A stretch of 64,000 nucleotides of DNA from Ulva prolifera (Eukaryota > Chlorophyta > Ulvophyceae > Ulvales > Ulvaceae), in the NCBI GenBank assembly GCA_023078555.1, contig CM041202.1, positions 2,104,022 to 2,168,021 on the forward strand, in the 5' to 3' direction. The notes beneath the pieces are model-generated. The model was not told the DNA's origin, searched no databases, and saw only the letters and a program-made list of their open reading frames with translations. This document shows, piece by piece, positions 24,692 to 36,714 of the stretch. Made by a program: the position numbers and the translations under genes. The number at the start of each line of letters is the position of its first letter. Position 1 is the stretch's first letter.

Positions 24692-25708
24692 AGCATGAGC
24701 TCAGCAAATTGGTTGGGTGGAGATCTCTGATGGACGTGCCGCACTGCTGTACCCACTACATTTTCTTCCAGTTCGGTCATCCGCATCCCGTTGGCCTTGG
24801 GAGGTGGGTATCTGAGGTCATAGGCAGGTAAGGTTGAGTTCGGTCCTGAGCGGCTACACAGGCTGCATTACACATCAGCGTGCCCGCGTGTACATCAATA
24901 GGAGTGCAGCTGTGCACAGCATGAGGTTGGTCAGGTGCTGTGGCATTGACCACCGGCACCGGCCCAAGGGGGCATGGTCTTCAACTGATGCAGAGCCTGG
25001 CGAACAAATTAGGTGTGATCTTGGTGAGTACATTGGATGGCAGTGCCGATTGATTGAAGTTCGGAAGGATGTTTGTAGCAAAGTGCCTGCTTCTGAAGAG
25101 TTGGGTTGTGAGTACGTTAAGCTGCAAGCATGGAGTCTAGCAGAAGTTGCTGCGAGTTGTGCCTGCATCTGATGCATTGGTCCCGATGGGCAAGCTACGT
25201 CAGATGATGTGCAAAGTAGCTACATGCACTCAGTTGTCATGCAGGTGTCTTTCGGTGGGGACTGATGTGGAAGAATTGCCCGCTTGTGGCGATGGCATTC
25301 ACTTCTGATGATTTGGAGAAACGGCTGCACGCTTATGTTGCTCCCCTAAATGATCAGAAGTAGGTGCCTGTATCGTGTGTGATCGAGAAGGTTCCGGAAT
25401 TGCGTGATATCAAGTCGTGATTCCAGGCAGGCTTGGCTGAGACGGTGGATTGATATCACACTGGTGATAGTGAGCCTAGGTGTAGCACAAACCTGTATCA
25501 ATTTCCCGACTTTGGTTCACACCGTTATCATTGCAGTTGACTGACTGCCGAGCTGCACATTTGCCATGAGGTAATCAGGCCATGGTGAGGCTGTGGGTTG
25601 ATGCACACACAGCATGCATGCTGAAGTGCCAGCAACGATTCTGTCACATTGACTGAGATCATCTAACCAAATGTTGTCTGCTACCTCAAGGTTTCTGTCG
25701 AGCTGGAC
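24692..25708. other. intergenic stretch between convergent genes
   Basis: This lies between the stop codons of the DHHC gene (+) and EEFSEC (-). It holds only short frames without family resemblance and presumably contains both 3' UTRs. I looked for an obvious selenocysteine insertion element stem-loop by eye and saw none. Confidence 0.5.
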
Positions 25709-28700
25709 TCAGAGCTTGCAAGGGACAGGCTTCTTCACCCGCATTGTCACCACCTGCCCTTTCTCAACATGCCCTCGGAATGAAACTCTGACCTTGCCAG
25801 AGGAGCCAAAGCTGCCGAGTATCTCACCCAGGGCGCCATTGGCGGCGACAACCTGGTTGCCCTTGAACAGCTGGAGGTCTGAGTCCTTCTTGAACATGTC
25901 CTTCACGATTGCATCGCCATCATTCGTGACTCTGTCGATGACTCCCTTCCTGAACTTCAACTGCACCACAGCCCGGACTTCTAGAGGTCAGCTTTGTTGC
26001 ACGACACCATAGAAGACAAGTGCGCTAGGCATCTTGACCACACTATGATGAGACACAGCGACTGATGGGCTGCCAGTGGCGCTGGAGTTGGATATGTCTC
26101 CAGTCATTCTTGCATGCGTTGATACGATGATCAGTGCACGGCCAAGTTCGGCCAGGCAGTCTGTGGCAGTAATGTGGTATACTGGCAAAATCGCTGGATG
26201 TCCACGCAACCACCACTAGTATTGCAGCATATGCAACTGTACAGTCCAATCCATCTGGGCTCATAGAGAACACCAGGGCATCATATGTGTTATACTCATC
26301 GATGCAAAAACAAAATTCAACTACCATCAGACTCACGGAGTGTGAAGAACTCATCCAAACAGGAGACTGTTTTGCCAAAAGTGCACAGAATTGCAGCACC
26401 GTCTGCAGTCACCGCACGATGTGCAAGTATACACCATAGTCGAGCTGCCTGCAGCTGGGTGGAGGCGTACCCGGAAGAGCTTCAGCTTCTGCTGCTCTGA
26501 GGCATCCTCCAGGATGTGAGCGACGTTGCCATAGAAGGCAATCCTGCAAGCTGCTCCTGCTTGCTCCAGGTCCAGGTCAAACTTCGTCGAGATCATGACG
26601 CTGCCAGGCAGGCACAGCAGCGGGCGGTCAAACGCCAGCACCGCCCACTCCATGCCGTAGTGCATCTTGGGCACCTGTTGTTCACTGGCACCTGTGTCTG
26701 GTTGCTCTGGTAGCTCAGTCGCTTGATTCAATGGGTCCTCCATGTTGAAGGGTCGGCCTGAACTCAGCTTAGTGTCACTCACTCGCACCATGCAGCTCAC
26801 ACAACACAGGGAAAGCACCCATGTTTTCACGTGACACAGCATGCACAGTGTCAGAGGGAGGTCGGAGATATCATCGAATCCAGTGCTCTGGAGGAGCACT
26901 CGAGCCTGAGATGCCAGCTCGACATGTGCTGGCTCTGACTCCTGTTCAGTTGCACCGACAGAAGCAGCAGAGCGGGGCAATGCTGTGCTGCACGATAGGG
27001 ACAACACCGGACCATAGGCAGAAGGCCTTCAATGCATGGCAGTACTCCTCAACCATATATCAATCTCCGTTTCCGTATGCCCTGTGCTGCAGGTCGCCAG
27101 CGGGACTCCCCAAGAAGCAACCGCGCCATCCGCAAGGGTCATGCCCAGCACTCCTCGAGGTCATGTGCACATGATGTGCCAGCGCAGCAGCTTCGAGGAC
27201 CCTGAGGCGCACCGGCGACCCCATACAGCTCGTCTTGGAAGAGGTACTCCCGCTTCAGGTCAAACTCAGCCGCAGCCTCCGCATTCTTCCCGACATGCAT
27301 GAACATCGCCTTGGCCAGCCGCGCCTGCACGCACAGTGCTCCTGTGAGGCACCCGCCTCCTGCCACACACCGACGCCACCCCGCATGCATGTACATATGC
27401 ATGCACACGCCAGTGGCTTGCACCGCCGTCCGATGTGACCTGCCCACGCAGCCCATGCTGCAGCACGCATAGTTGCATTACTCGCGGCTCACGGTTTCAA
27501 AAATAAAAAATAAAAAACCTGCGCGTCGGGGAGGCAGGCTGGCAATCAGGCAAGCAAGCAGGTAGGAGGTCCGGTAGGACAATCAGGTGCTGGCGGCAAG
27601 GTGGCACACCTGTGACCGGCCCTCGCCGTCAGGCAGCCCGAGGAACAGCACGGACGCCATGCATGTCTGGTAGCCCGCCGTGATGAACACCTTCTGCCGG
27701 CTTCTAATCGGCCCTGCAGCACCAGAGTGCGGGTTGGCGGCCTTGCCAACGGCGTCGCTCCCATGCCGTCGCGCACCCGCAATGTATATCTCCAGCGCGC
27801 GAGCATGCTGGGATGGATGTCGGCGTCATGTGGACATGCGATCGTAGCAACTCTCGTTTACTACACAGGCAAGCGACGGCGCTGCGCGCTGCGCAAAGCA
27901 TACACGTGACGTGTGCACGGGCCCCCCTCCCGCTGCCACATGCGCAACATGAGAGTCCGGAGACCCTGTGCACACCGCAAGGCACACCCGCTACGTCTGT
28001 CACTTCACCCTGTGCAGAAGCAGGCGGTGTGAGAGGCAGCGTTGGCGCTCGACGTGAGTGGCCGGGGGAGGGCACAGTCGGCGCACCGGTGTAGAAGCGG
28101 CAGCGCTGCACGAGGCACACGGCCGCCGCGGCGCTGCGCAGTAGGCCGGGCGCACTCACAAACGTGCGCTCGATGCCGGCGGGCGCGACGGCGGTGAGGC
28201 ACACCCCCGCGCGGTCGCCGGCGCTGACGCGCGTGCACGGCTCGCGGAACCGCTGCAGGCTCTTCACCTTGCGCCGCAGCCGGCCCGCCGCGACCTCGAC
28301 GGTGTCCCCTCGAGCCATGCTGCCCTGCAGCACGGTGCCTGCACAGCACAGCGCGGTGCTGCGGCACAGCTGCACTAGCAGTCACCAGAATATGCTTCGC
28401 TGCATGCAATTGATTTATCGGTAGAGGGAATTATGTCGCAGATGTAGTGGCTATTACCTAGCAAGGGACGCACGTTGCTTCCGGATATATGCATGTGCTT
28501 CTGGTGTATCTGTGAGACAGGGGACAGGGGACGTAGACAGGGGTTTGCTGATGATAGTCGAGCGTTTCACAACGTCACGGGCCACTGCATGGCACAACCC
28601 CCCCGCACACGCTGCAGAGCACCAGAAAAGACGATCTTTGGCCAAATTGATCGTGAAACACATGAGCTGCAGGTGGCCCCACATACGCTTCAGGGCGTGT

Positions 28701-30834
28701 TGGTGCAGGAACGCGGACATGGTGAGTACCGTCATAGTATCCCACCCTGCCTCAGCCCAGGGTCCCGCTTGGGCATGTGCTTCTGGATCAAAGCTTTGCA
28801 AGATCATGCACACCTGCACACCATGTCAACACGGACACAGCCAGTAGGAGGCCTGGATCAAGTGGCAGATCGCAGTCACCGCAGCACAGATCGCAGTCAC
28901 CGCATCGCATCGCAGTCACCGCAGCACAGATCGCAGTCACCGCAGCACACCCATGGAGCCGCACCCGACAGCACCGTGCCATGCCCCTTCACCGCGAAGC
29001 AGTGGTCCGCCATAAACAACAGCGGCCTGTCTGTCTCCCGCCGCAGCGCCGGCACAGCACGCAGCAGCGCCGCCTTCAGCGCGTCCATCCCCCGCGCCCC
29101 CGCCACCCCCTCGCCCCCGCCCGCCACCTTCGCCGCCACCGGCACAATCTCCGCGTCCGCAAATCGCGTGAGCTTGAGCGCCGCGGCAACGGCGCGGCCG
29201 GAGCGGCGCGCGCCCTTCGCGGCGCTGTCGGCGGGGAAGAGGTCGGTCTTGTTGAGCGCGACGACCGCGGACTGGCTCAGCAGCTCCCCGACGATGATGC
29301 ATTCCGCCGTCTGCGCCTGCACGCCCCGCGTGGCGTCGACGACGAGCAGCATGACGTCGATGATCTGCGCGCCGACGAGGACCGTCTTGAGGAGGCTCGC
29401 GTGGCCGGGGCAGTCGACGAGCGTGAACTGCAGCCGCGGCGCCGCGAAGCGCGGGCGCAGGTCGTCCGGGCACGGGATCTGCATGCGCGCGGCGCGTCGG
29501 TGGAGGCCGGCGAGCGTGCTGCCTCTATTTCAAGTGGATTGGATGTACACGGCGTGGCAGCTGACGGGGGAGGGGGAGGGGGTGGTGCTGATGTGGGCGG
29601 ATGGCTGGAGGTGTGAGGACCGGAGCGTTGTCTCGAGGGCTGCTGGAGATGACCACTGCTATTCACGGCTGCGTATGGCAGGATGTCTGGGGTTGCACGA
29701 TATAATTGATGCGGTGGGCAGCGCCAGAGTGGTGGCGTGTGTTGTGACTGCGGCAGGGCTGCACACATGGTACAGGGTACAGGGTACAGGGTGTCTGCAC
29801 ACAGGGTGTCGTGCGGATGGATGTGTCAGTGCAGGCCGTGTGCCGTGGTCGTGGTAGGTGCTCATGGTGGCGGGGAGACGATCCTGCCTGCGCGTCTACC
29901 ACGCAGGCCTTGGTAGAGCCATTTGAAGTGAACATTTTGCGGCTCTTCTTTTTCGGCTTCTAGGTCACAGGACTGGAGCGTGCTTTCTATTTTCCTCGTG
30001 AGCAGTGCACCTCGAAGCGCATGACTACGGCGTGCGCAGTGTCGCATGGAATGCGGCTGCTTTGTGAGGGGTTGAGGTTTTCGTGACTGAAAGCAGCGGC
30101 GGCATTGCAGGGGCTTAGCCGGGACGTTGGCAGCACCATGTTCGGCTGCAGCAGGCTGGGCTGCATGATGTAAACAGTTGTCAAGCCCATGAGGCGCAGC
30201 CGAATCGTGTGACTGGGCATGCTTCACAGTTGTGCACATTGCGGCAGTGTTCCGTGATGTAGACAAACTTAGAGCGCATACTGTAATGGCAGCAAAAGGC
30301 CACAGCGTCCATGCCAGCACAGATGCATGCAGGTGGCAGGTCTCACATGTTAAACAGCTTGCACTGACTGGCAGCAAAGGTTTTTTGTGGGCCCGCACAA
30401 TATAGACTATTGATACCGGGCAAATTTGATGATTTAAACGGCTATGTGATGGGCACAGGTGCCAGCCTGTAGCATTGAATGCAGTGTGCCCATCCCATGG
30501 GCTGCAGCTGTGTGTCTCAACCAAACCTGTGACGAATTCGCAAGCACCAAAACGCGCCGCGGGGAACGATCAGATCCAGTGCTGTTGAACAGGGCTGTGT
30601 GTTGAAGTGTTGATCACTGACGGGCATGAAGGCTCAGGGCACGCAGCATGGAGGGGAGCAGCATACAGTGAAAGCTGAGAGACCGATGTCCAATGTAATC
30701 CCGCGTTCCTGGCTCTGAGGATGCTTATCCAGTGCAGCTACGGACAGAATGTCCGACAGGGCCGCGACGAGGGACGTCTTCCCGCTGTCAACATGGCCAA
30801 GGACACCCACGTTGATGTTGAACAGGTCCGTCAT
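25709..30834 (-). CDS. selenocysteine-specific elongation factor eEFSec
   Basis: Seven exons join perfectly in phase: 30834-30667, 29478-28965, 28338-28087, 27713-27610, 27324-27213, 26757-26471 and 25960-25709, giving 562 residues (human eEFSec has 596). The GTPase domain carries GHVDSGKT (13-20), RGIT (44-47), DCPGH (78-82) and NKTD (132-135). Domain II begins at GHGTVLSGTVLQGSMARGDT, spanning the exon 2/3 junction. Exon 4 continues as GPIRSRQKVFITAGYQT, like the human segment GPLQTKAKFHITVGHET. The final exon has the eEFSec-specific domain IV: KGVIDRVTNDGDAIVKDMFK and GSFGSSGKVRVSF. The factor delivers Sec-tRNA to UGA codons on mRNAs with a SECIS element, so this organism should make selenoproteins. 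Translation is taken from the ATG at 30834; the GTG four codons upstream is unlikely to be used. Intron 2 contains a minisatellite beside its donor. Ordinary eEF1A is excluded by domain IV and the eEFSec-specific segments. Confidence 0.95.
28864..28953. repeat. intronic minisatellite in EEFSEC
   Basis: About four copies of a roughly 21-bp unit built on 'atcgcagtcaccgcagcaca', some shortened, lie in intron 2 of EEFSEC. They start a few bases inside the 5' splice site at 28964. Confidence 0.85.
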
Positions 30835-32630
30835 TGATAGCTTCACGATCCGAAGGGTGATCGCACGATCACATGTGACATGACCTCTCGCTTACGCAAC
30901 CGTGGACCTGGCCATCCGCGTGTCAATTCCTTCGCCACGCTGGACACCCAGCTATGATCATTGCGCAACATGGCCACAAAGACGCTGGGATGCCGCTTGA
31001 TACCATTTAGACTTATCTGAAACGTTTTATGGATATAAATCACTAGTGATAATGCCTCTTTCCTGGAAAATCGCATAAACTGTGCGGTGTTTGCAGCATC
31101 TGATGTCGAATCAGGGCGGCACAGAGCAGTGGAATCACATTAAACCGGGCCAAGCGCAGAGGTTCGGGGAGATGTCTGTAGCTGCAGTGAGGCCGCAGCC
31201 AAGTATCTGGGGTCGTGTGGCAGCGCTGGAGCCAGGTGCTTGGGATGAAAGAGAAATTGCATGCATGCTCAGGCTGAATGCTCATCCGCATGAGGGTGCC
31301 TATGCAAGCCGTCTGTCAAAAATCAGAAAGCTTACCAAATGCATGTGCTACATGGATGTACTAGATACACCTCGCGAATGCTCGGTGAGGCATGGACAAC
31401 AGCAGCGACCACCTGTGCACAACACACGGTATTTCAGCGCCCCAAGGTGGGTCACTCAGTTTGGGCACGCTGCAAGAGCAGATGCAGGCAAGAAGCTGCA
31501 TCATGCTTCGGTCATTGTGTAGCTGCACACAGTGCTGGTCTCAATCACATTCTTTCACAGAGACGATTCCTTTCCGCCAGTGACCAAGCCGCCCAGTAAC
31601 CCATGTATTTGAGTGGTCTGTTGTTCGGCTCCGCAGACCACATACACCGACCTCGCCATCCTGGTGACGATAAAGTCACAACGGCGTACTCCTTCTGATA
31701 GACCCGGTGGACTCTGCTGAAGTATCTGTGAGAAATGGGCTACCCGGCATAGCGGCGGTAGAAGTTGCCACATCCAGGTCTTGTGGAAGTTTCCGAAAGC
31801 GAAACACCCCTTCAGGCTTCATCTGAAGCTAGTTTTCTTCCGTAATGTGTGCGTCCAGGTTCTGCAGCTATGTTGAGCTATATGCCTATGCATTCCTTTG
31901 GGAGTCCCGATGTTGCACTGTGGAATCCTCCCATCCTTGCATTTACACATTGCACAGATACATGAAACTGCGTACATCCTCTTCTCATAAATCAGCTGTA
32001 GGTCTGATGGTGTTAATCACACGGGCACATCCACGGGAGAGGAACGCTGCGATCTGAAGCTCGACAGGCACAAGCCGCACTACGCCATCAGGCGCCGCAG
32101 ACACGTACTGCACTGCAGGGGCTTGATATATGCATAGTGATTCACGTCAAGAGCTTCGAAGCCTGAGAGCCGCAGGCAAGGGCCCTTCAGACAGTCCGTT
32201 GAAGAAGGCAATCGGATACAGCAAAGGTTATGTGGCAAGGAAAGCTGCAGAAAGACCTTTAGAATGCAAGAGATACATCACAGCGTTTCAGACATATCGC
32301 AGGGCCGGAATTGTGCGAGCCTTGCCGCGAAGCGAGGCAGCGAGCCCCAGGTGCTGCAGGGCGCGATTTCGCCGCGACGTAGAGATAGCCTGTAGTCGAC
32401 ATCGAAATTGCATGTACATCGTCGCCGCAAGTGTGTAGCCACAAGGCATGGCTGTCGATGAGGCCAGCGACCACGTTGCGATGCCTCGCGCTGCTCGGCA
32501 GGGCCTTCCCATCCTTAATCGATCGCATCTTCAGCTGCATCAGCTTCACGCAATGCTCGACGAAGATTGAAGCATTTGTAAACCGTCTCTGACAGAGCTG
32601 CTTCGCGTCAGCTGCGCAAGAGCGTGCAGG
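30835..32630. other. intergenic stretch, no recognised gene
   Basis: The left part must hold the EEFSEC promoter and 5' UTR. A plus-strand frame at 31082-31522 (146 codons) and a minus-strand frame at 32259-32654 (131 codons) are the longest; neither resembles a known family nor shows convincing splice context. Confidence 0.45.
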
Positions 32631-32660
32631 TGCTGATGTGGCAACCGGAGACAACGGGGA
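32631..32660. promoter_or_regulatory. 30-bp block shared upstream of both ATG8 copies (copy 1)
   Basis: The block runs from TGCTGATGTGGCAA to GAGACAACGGGGA and matches 35697-35726 at 29 of 30 positions. It lies about 160 bp before the ATG8 start here and about 185 bp before it in the second copy. The surrounding upstream sequence is much less alike, which suggests a conserved promoter or 5' UTR element. A remnant of recent duplication is the alternative. Confidence 0.4.
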
Positions 32661-32817
32661 CTAAGTCACAGAGACGAAAGGTGATCAGGTCACTTTTGAT
32701 CCATTGACAGCACCCTGCAGAGCGCCTTCTAGTGTTATTTTATCTTGTTTGGATTTCCTGCTTCATCGTCAACCGTGTGAGCGCGGATACCTGAGCGTTC
32801 CAGATCCCGTGTGCAAG

Positions 32818-33647
32818 ATGTCGCAACCTTCTGGGAAGTCTTTCAAGGAAGAGCACACGCTCGGTACGCATCTGTTGGCTTTCTGTATGCGCAGAGCAGC
32901 ACTGGTTTTCGCCAAACGATGTGTCCACGCATGCAGCAAAGCGAAGAAGTGAAGCCCAGCGTATCAGAGAGAAGTTTGCAGATCGAATTCCGGTGAATAA
33001 TCCCACGTTACATCCTTTGAATCCTGAGATTCTTCCAAACGAGCTCCAGCTATTGATATTGTCTGCAGGTAATTGTCGAGAAAGCCCCACGCAGTGATAT
33101 CCCTGACATTGACAAGAAAAAGTGCGATTCTTTCGCCTGTATGACGTGTTTTTAACGTCTGTGAATCTACGCTGATACTCAGGCTGCGTGCTGTACAGGT
33201 ACCTTGTACCAGCAGACCTCAGCGTTGGACAGTTCGTATACGTCATTCGACGGAGGATAAGACTTCCATCCGAGAAAGCGATATTTATTTTCGTGAAGAA
33301 CACCTTGCCACCGATTGGTACGTGCTGAGCTGCTCCTTACTGCGGTCTGCAGCTCTCTGTGACACATGATGCGACCTTGCATGTGTCTGCCTGGGAAGGC
33401 CGTGAGACCCATGGCAGTGTGCCATGTACATGCAAATGCACCCATCACAAACGCGTGCTTGTAGCAGTTTGCCTGTACTGGTGCGTATAAGAGTGCTGCT
33501 GGCGACCTGGGTTTTTGTGCAGCTGCGATGATGGCAACGGTGTATGATGACCACAAAGACGAAGATGGCTTCCTGTACATCACATACAGCGGCGAGAACA
33601 CGTTCGGCTCAGATTTGCTTGAAGAATGTAGTGAAGGCCTGCAATGA
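32818..33647 (+). CDS. ATG8 ubiquitin-like autophagy protein, tailed form
   Basis: Exons 32818-32863, 32937-32992, 33069-33121, 33199-33317 and 33523-33647 join in phase to 132 residues. The order is the helical start [21 protein letters not shown], then [34 protein letters not shown] and [15 protein letters not shown], the full ATG8/GABARAP/LC3 fold. ATG8 is conjugated to phosphatidylethanolamine on autophagosome membranes through a C-terminal glycine. Here Gly120 is followed by 12 residues ([12 protein letters not shown]), so ATG4-type protease cleavage is needed before conjugation. The start context GTGTGCAAGATG also precedes the second copy. The four introns sit at the same codons and phases as in the neighbour 3 kb downstream, so the pair arose by tandem duplication. 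Confidence 0.97.
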
Positions 33648-35696
33648 TGCCGTTTGGGCAGTTGTGAGCTGCATGTTTGTGTATGCCAAGCCTGTTGACA
33701 ATGAGTGCCGAGCGTCAAGCACCAGGCAGCTTTGCACAGTTTGCAACGCTTGATTTGAAATGATGTGGCGTGTACAGATTCTGGTGTCTAGTATCTCTGT
33801 TGTCGTGCGTTTGTAACACACAGGTGTGTGCAGCAGAATGGAGTATACACCAGCAATCAGGATGCAAACTCCCGGACCCTTAAATATGAAAGCATCTTGT
33901 GTTCAAGCTGTCTGACTGATGTTGGAGTACGCGGTACAATTTCAGCCTGTCCTGGTGGCAAAATTCCCGGCCATCAGGACTATGGGGTGGCAGATTGTAG
34001 TACCTGTATGGTACACACACTTGTGTGTCAGCTAATCAGTCCAGAATTGTGCCCCTCGACGCCACACCCATACATAGGAATATTGGGTGCTGCATACACT
34101 TGCGCCTCGTGCTGACTCACGCAACCGCTTCACCACAAGATGCTGAATATCCACTATCATGCTAGTATCAGTGGGCAAGGACAATGTTGCAATGTCTGCA
34201 AGGCAGCGGGTTCAAACGACGGTAATCCACTGCACCAAGAACTGTAGGCCCACTATGTACTACGTATGCACAGTACGTGTGCGTGGGCATAGCGCCATGT
34301 TCCAAGGACATGAAGAACTCCGAAACTACACATCAGCACACGTGGCACTGCGAGGCGCCTGGTCTCCGAATCTGGACTGCAAGCCAGCTGCATCTGCTGA
34401 CACGCCGCCGCCAAAGCTCCTGTTCACCCTGTTGACACACTGTGTCACATGCACAAGTCCATACTGGCTTGATCAAGCACGCAACGATACCGCTGACCAG
34501 CTATGTGAACCGCAGTGGCACGTTGGCAACCATCGCACACCAGACGACACCCGCTAGACTGCAGCTGGCCAGTCTTCCAATCAAGCCCGAGGGTCCTTCC
34601 ATGAACACGCGCAGTAGCACTTGCTGCACACACATGCTGCTCTTTGAGAGCCAGGTGTAAAACCGTAGCCAGATGCAGGCTGAGCCAAGCTACCAAGCGG
34701 ACGTTGCCAGGCTGCAGCAAAGGAGCCAGTCTGTCGTTCATGCAGTGTGACTCTACATCGTGCTTGGGTTGCAGGGCCTCTTCCGTAGTCGTGTCCGGTC
34801 CATGGCCACACAATGCAGCAGCGCCGCCACTTCAGCAGGAAAACAGTACGTCAGCGAGGCTGCTCAGGCCGACCGCCACTGCACGGAGGCCTGAGTATGT
34901 TCTCCTTGCCTGATGGCTTTGCTGTTTTCTCCAGAAGTTCGATTTGCACATCAAAAGGGCATACAGTTGGGTTCCCCGTTCACATGGACTACCTTGAAGA
35001 ATGCATACGCCTATGAATGCATCTGTGTGTACTCATGGCATGATTACAACAGGAGTTGTGGCATGCTCGCCATCTGACATTAGCCAAACATGCTGCACAT
35101 GATCCATAAGTGTCCGCAGAGCTATGACACCGACATAAAGCGTACGTAGGGGTCCAAGTCCGTTTGGAGGTCCAGGGATGCAATAGTGCAGGGCTTATTT
35201 GTCAATTTCGAGGCATGGAGACGGCAAACAAGACAGCACGGACAGATGACGAGCAGATCAGCAGATTCTAACGCCCTATAAGAACAATTCTACGCTTCGC
35301 ACATTTTCAAGGGTGATGAAGTGCCAGCATGTCGCCAGGCGCCACTGCTGTCGCTGTCGCGGCTCCCAAGGTGGCGATCACATTTACCCCAGACAAAAGG
35401 ATCGTGTATTTTACGACCAAAGCCATGCAACCTGACGTGACATTTTTCTTCTTCAGTTTTGCCAATTCCAGCTTGAACAAGCCGCTCCGCGCTCCTCAGA
35501 GTCTTCTCGGTCAGACGTCGCGTCACCGGCAGCAGGCACGTGCACGCGCTGCGTCAATTGCGTATTATCGAGATCGAGATAGATGAGCTGCGAGAGAAAC
35601 CCATGCTTGCTTCAAAAGGAATGAAAGCTGCAGGAGTATGTTCGTTGGCTCAGAACTGAGTCGCGTCCGAGCTGCGCACAGCGCATGCAATTTGAA
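33648..35696. other. spacer between the two ATG8 genes
   Basis: The first 150 bases correspond to sequence after the second ATG8 gene and are probably the duplicated 3' UTR. Apart from a degenerate ZZ-finger-like frame at 34445-34600 on the minus strand, I recognise nothing. Short frames such as the Cys-containing one at 33828-34115 (+) are not assignable. Confidence 0.4.
34445..34600 (-). pseudogene. ZZ zinc-finger-like fragment
   Basis: Within a 122-codon minus-strand frame, the sequence VCDGCQ, then GQRYRC, then MDLCM, then stop, matches three landmarks of ZZ zinc fingers (CDxC, GxRYxC, DLC). The second half of the RYxCxxC pair is missing and the frame stops right after DLC, so as it stands the finger is incomplete. 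It could be a decayed exon, an exon with an unseen splice, or chance. Confidence 0.25.
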
Positions 35697-35726
35697 TGCT
35701 GATGTGGCAAGCGGAGACAACGGGGA
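35697..35726. promoter_or_regulatory. 30-bp block shared upstream of both ATG8 copies (copy 2)
   Basis: This is the partner of 32631-32660, with one mismatch (C to G at the fifteenth base). It lies about 185 bp before the second ATG8 start codon. Confidence 0.4.
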
Positions 35727-35911
35727 TCGTCTCACCGAAAGAAGGGCGAGCTGAGCATGTGTTTGCAAGTGCTGATGCTGCTATTGCTGCTGCAATCGTC
35801 CTCTTCCATTACTCGCCGCATTGCGTAGTGCGAGTGCGGATAATACCTGCAGCTAGGCTTTCCACAGCTCGTTCCAATTGCATCGCCTCTTGTTGAGTTG
35901 CTGTGTGCAAG

Positions 35912-36714
35912 ATGCCACCGCTTTTAGACAGACCGTTCAAGGAAGAGTTTACTTTCTGTACGACACCGCTGTCATGTTGTCTTGGGGAGGAAGACGTGGA
36001 TTGTGCCTAATTATAATGTAGCGGCCAAACGTTGTGATCATGCATGCAGCAGAGCGCAGAAGCGAAGCGCAACGCATCGGACGCAAGTTTGGCGATAGAA
36101 TACCGGTGAACAGCCTGACGGTGCATCTTCGTATGTTGTCGTTTTATGCATGAGCTCAAGTTGATGATCATGGCTGCAGATTATTGTTGAGAAAGCGCTG
36201 CGCAGCGCTGTCCCTGATTTGGACCGGAAGAAGTGCGCTCTGATCGCGTATCTGCCGTGCAAAACACAATTTTCTATATCAATTCTGACATTCAGGATGT
36301 GCGCACAGGTTCCTGGTGCCAGCGGACCTCAGCATTGGGCAGTTCGTGTACGTCATTCGAAAGAGGATCAGGCTTCCATCCGAAACAGGAATGTTCATTT
36401 TCGTGAACAACATATTGCCACCAAATGGTACGTCCTGAGGTTGTCATGGCTGCACATTGTAGCTGTATCTGACACTTGATGCGGCCTTGCAATGGCCCCA
36501 GCGGAGCGTGGAATGTTCGCCAAACTCACGCAAACAAATTCCCCGTTCAAGCGCATAATTGTGGCCGAGTGTGCTTGTGCTGGTGCACATCAGGGTGCTA
36601 CTACCGACCTGAATTCATTGTGCAGGTGCAATGATGGCAACAGTGTATAATGACCACAAAGATGAAGATGGGTTCTTGTACATTACGTACAGCGGTGAAA
36701 ATACTTTTGGCTGA
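35912..36714 (+). CDS. ATG8 paralogue ending at the lipidation glycine
   Basis: Exons 35912-35957, 36050-36105, 36180-36232, 36309-36427 and 36626-36714 join in phase to 120 residues; exon lengths 2-4 are identical to those of the other copy. The stop codon follows directly after TYSGENTFG, so Gly120 is already exposed and no ATG4 cleavage would be needed for conjugation, although ATG4 could still delipidate it. The core is more diverged than in the neighbour: REKFADR becomes [19 protein letters not shown] becomes [12 protein letters not shown], and KNTLPPI becomes NNILPPN. All exons are open and the ubiquitin-like fold landmarks are kept, so it looks functional. Independent regulation or a specialised role is inference. 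Confidence 0.95.

Noticed and set aside
28475-29857. A 460-codon plus-strand open frame
   Set aside because: It is the antisense shadow of EEFSEC exon 2 and flanking introns; the minus strand carries all GTPase motifs.
30835-30846. Upstream GTG start for EEFSEC
   Set aside because: Eukaryotic initiation at the ATG at 30834 gives the expected short lead before the first GTPase motif; GTG initiation is not needed.
33828-34115. Cys-rich extracellular repeat (ACPGGK...CSTC)
   Set aside because: Only one short, irregular run of cysteines and no neighbouring exon in phase; not enough for a call.
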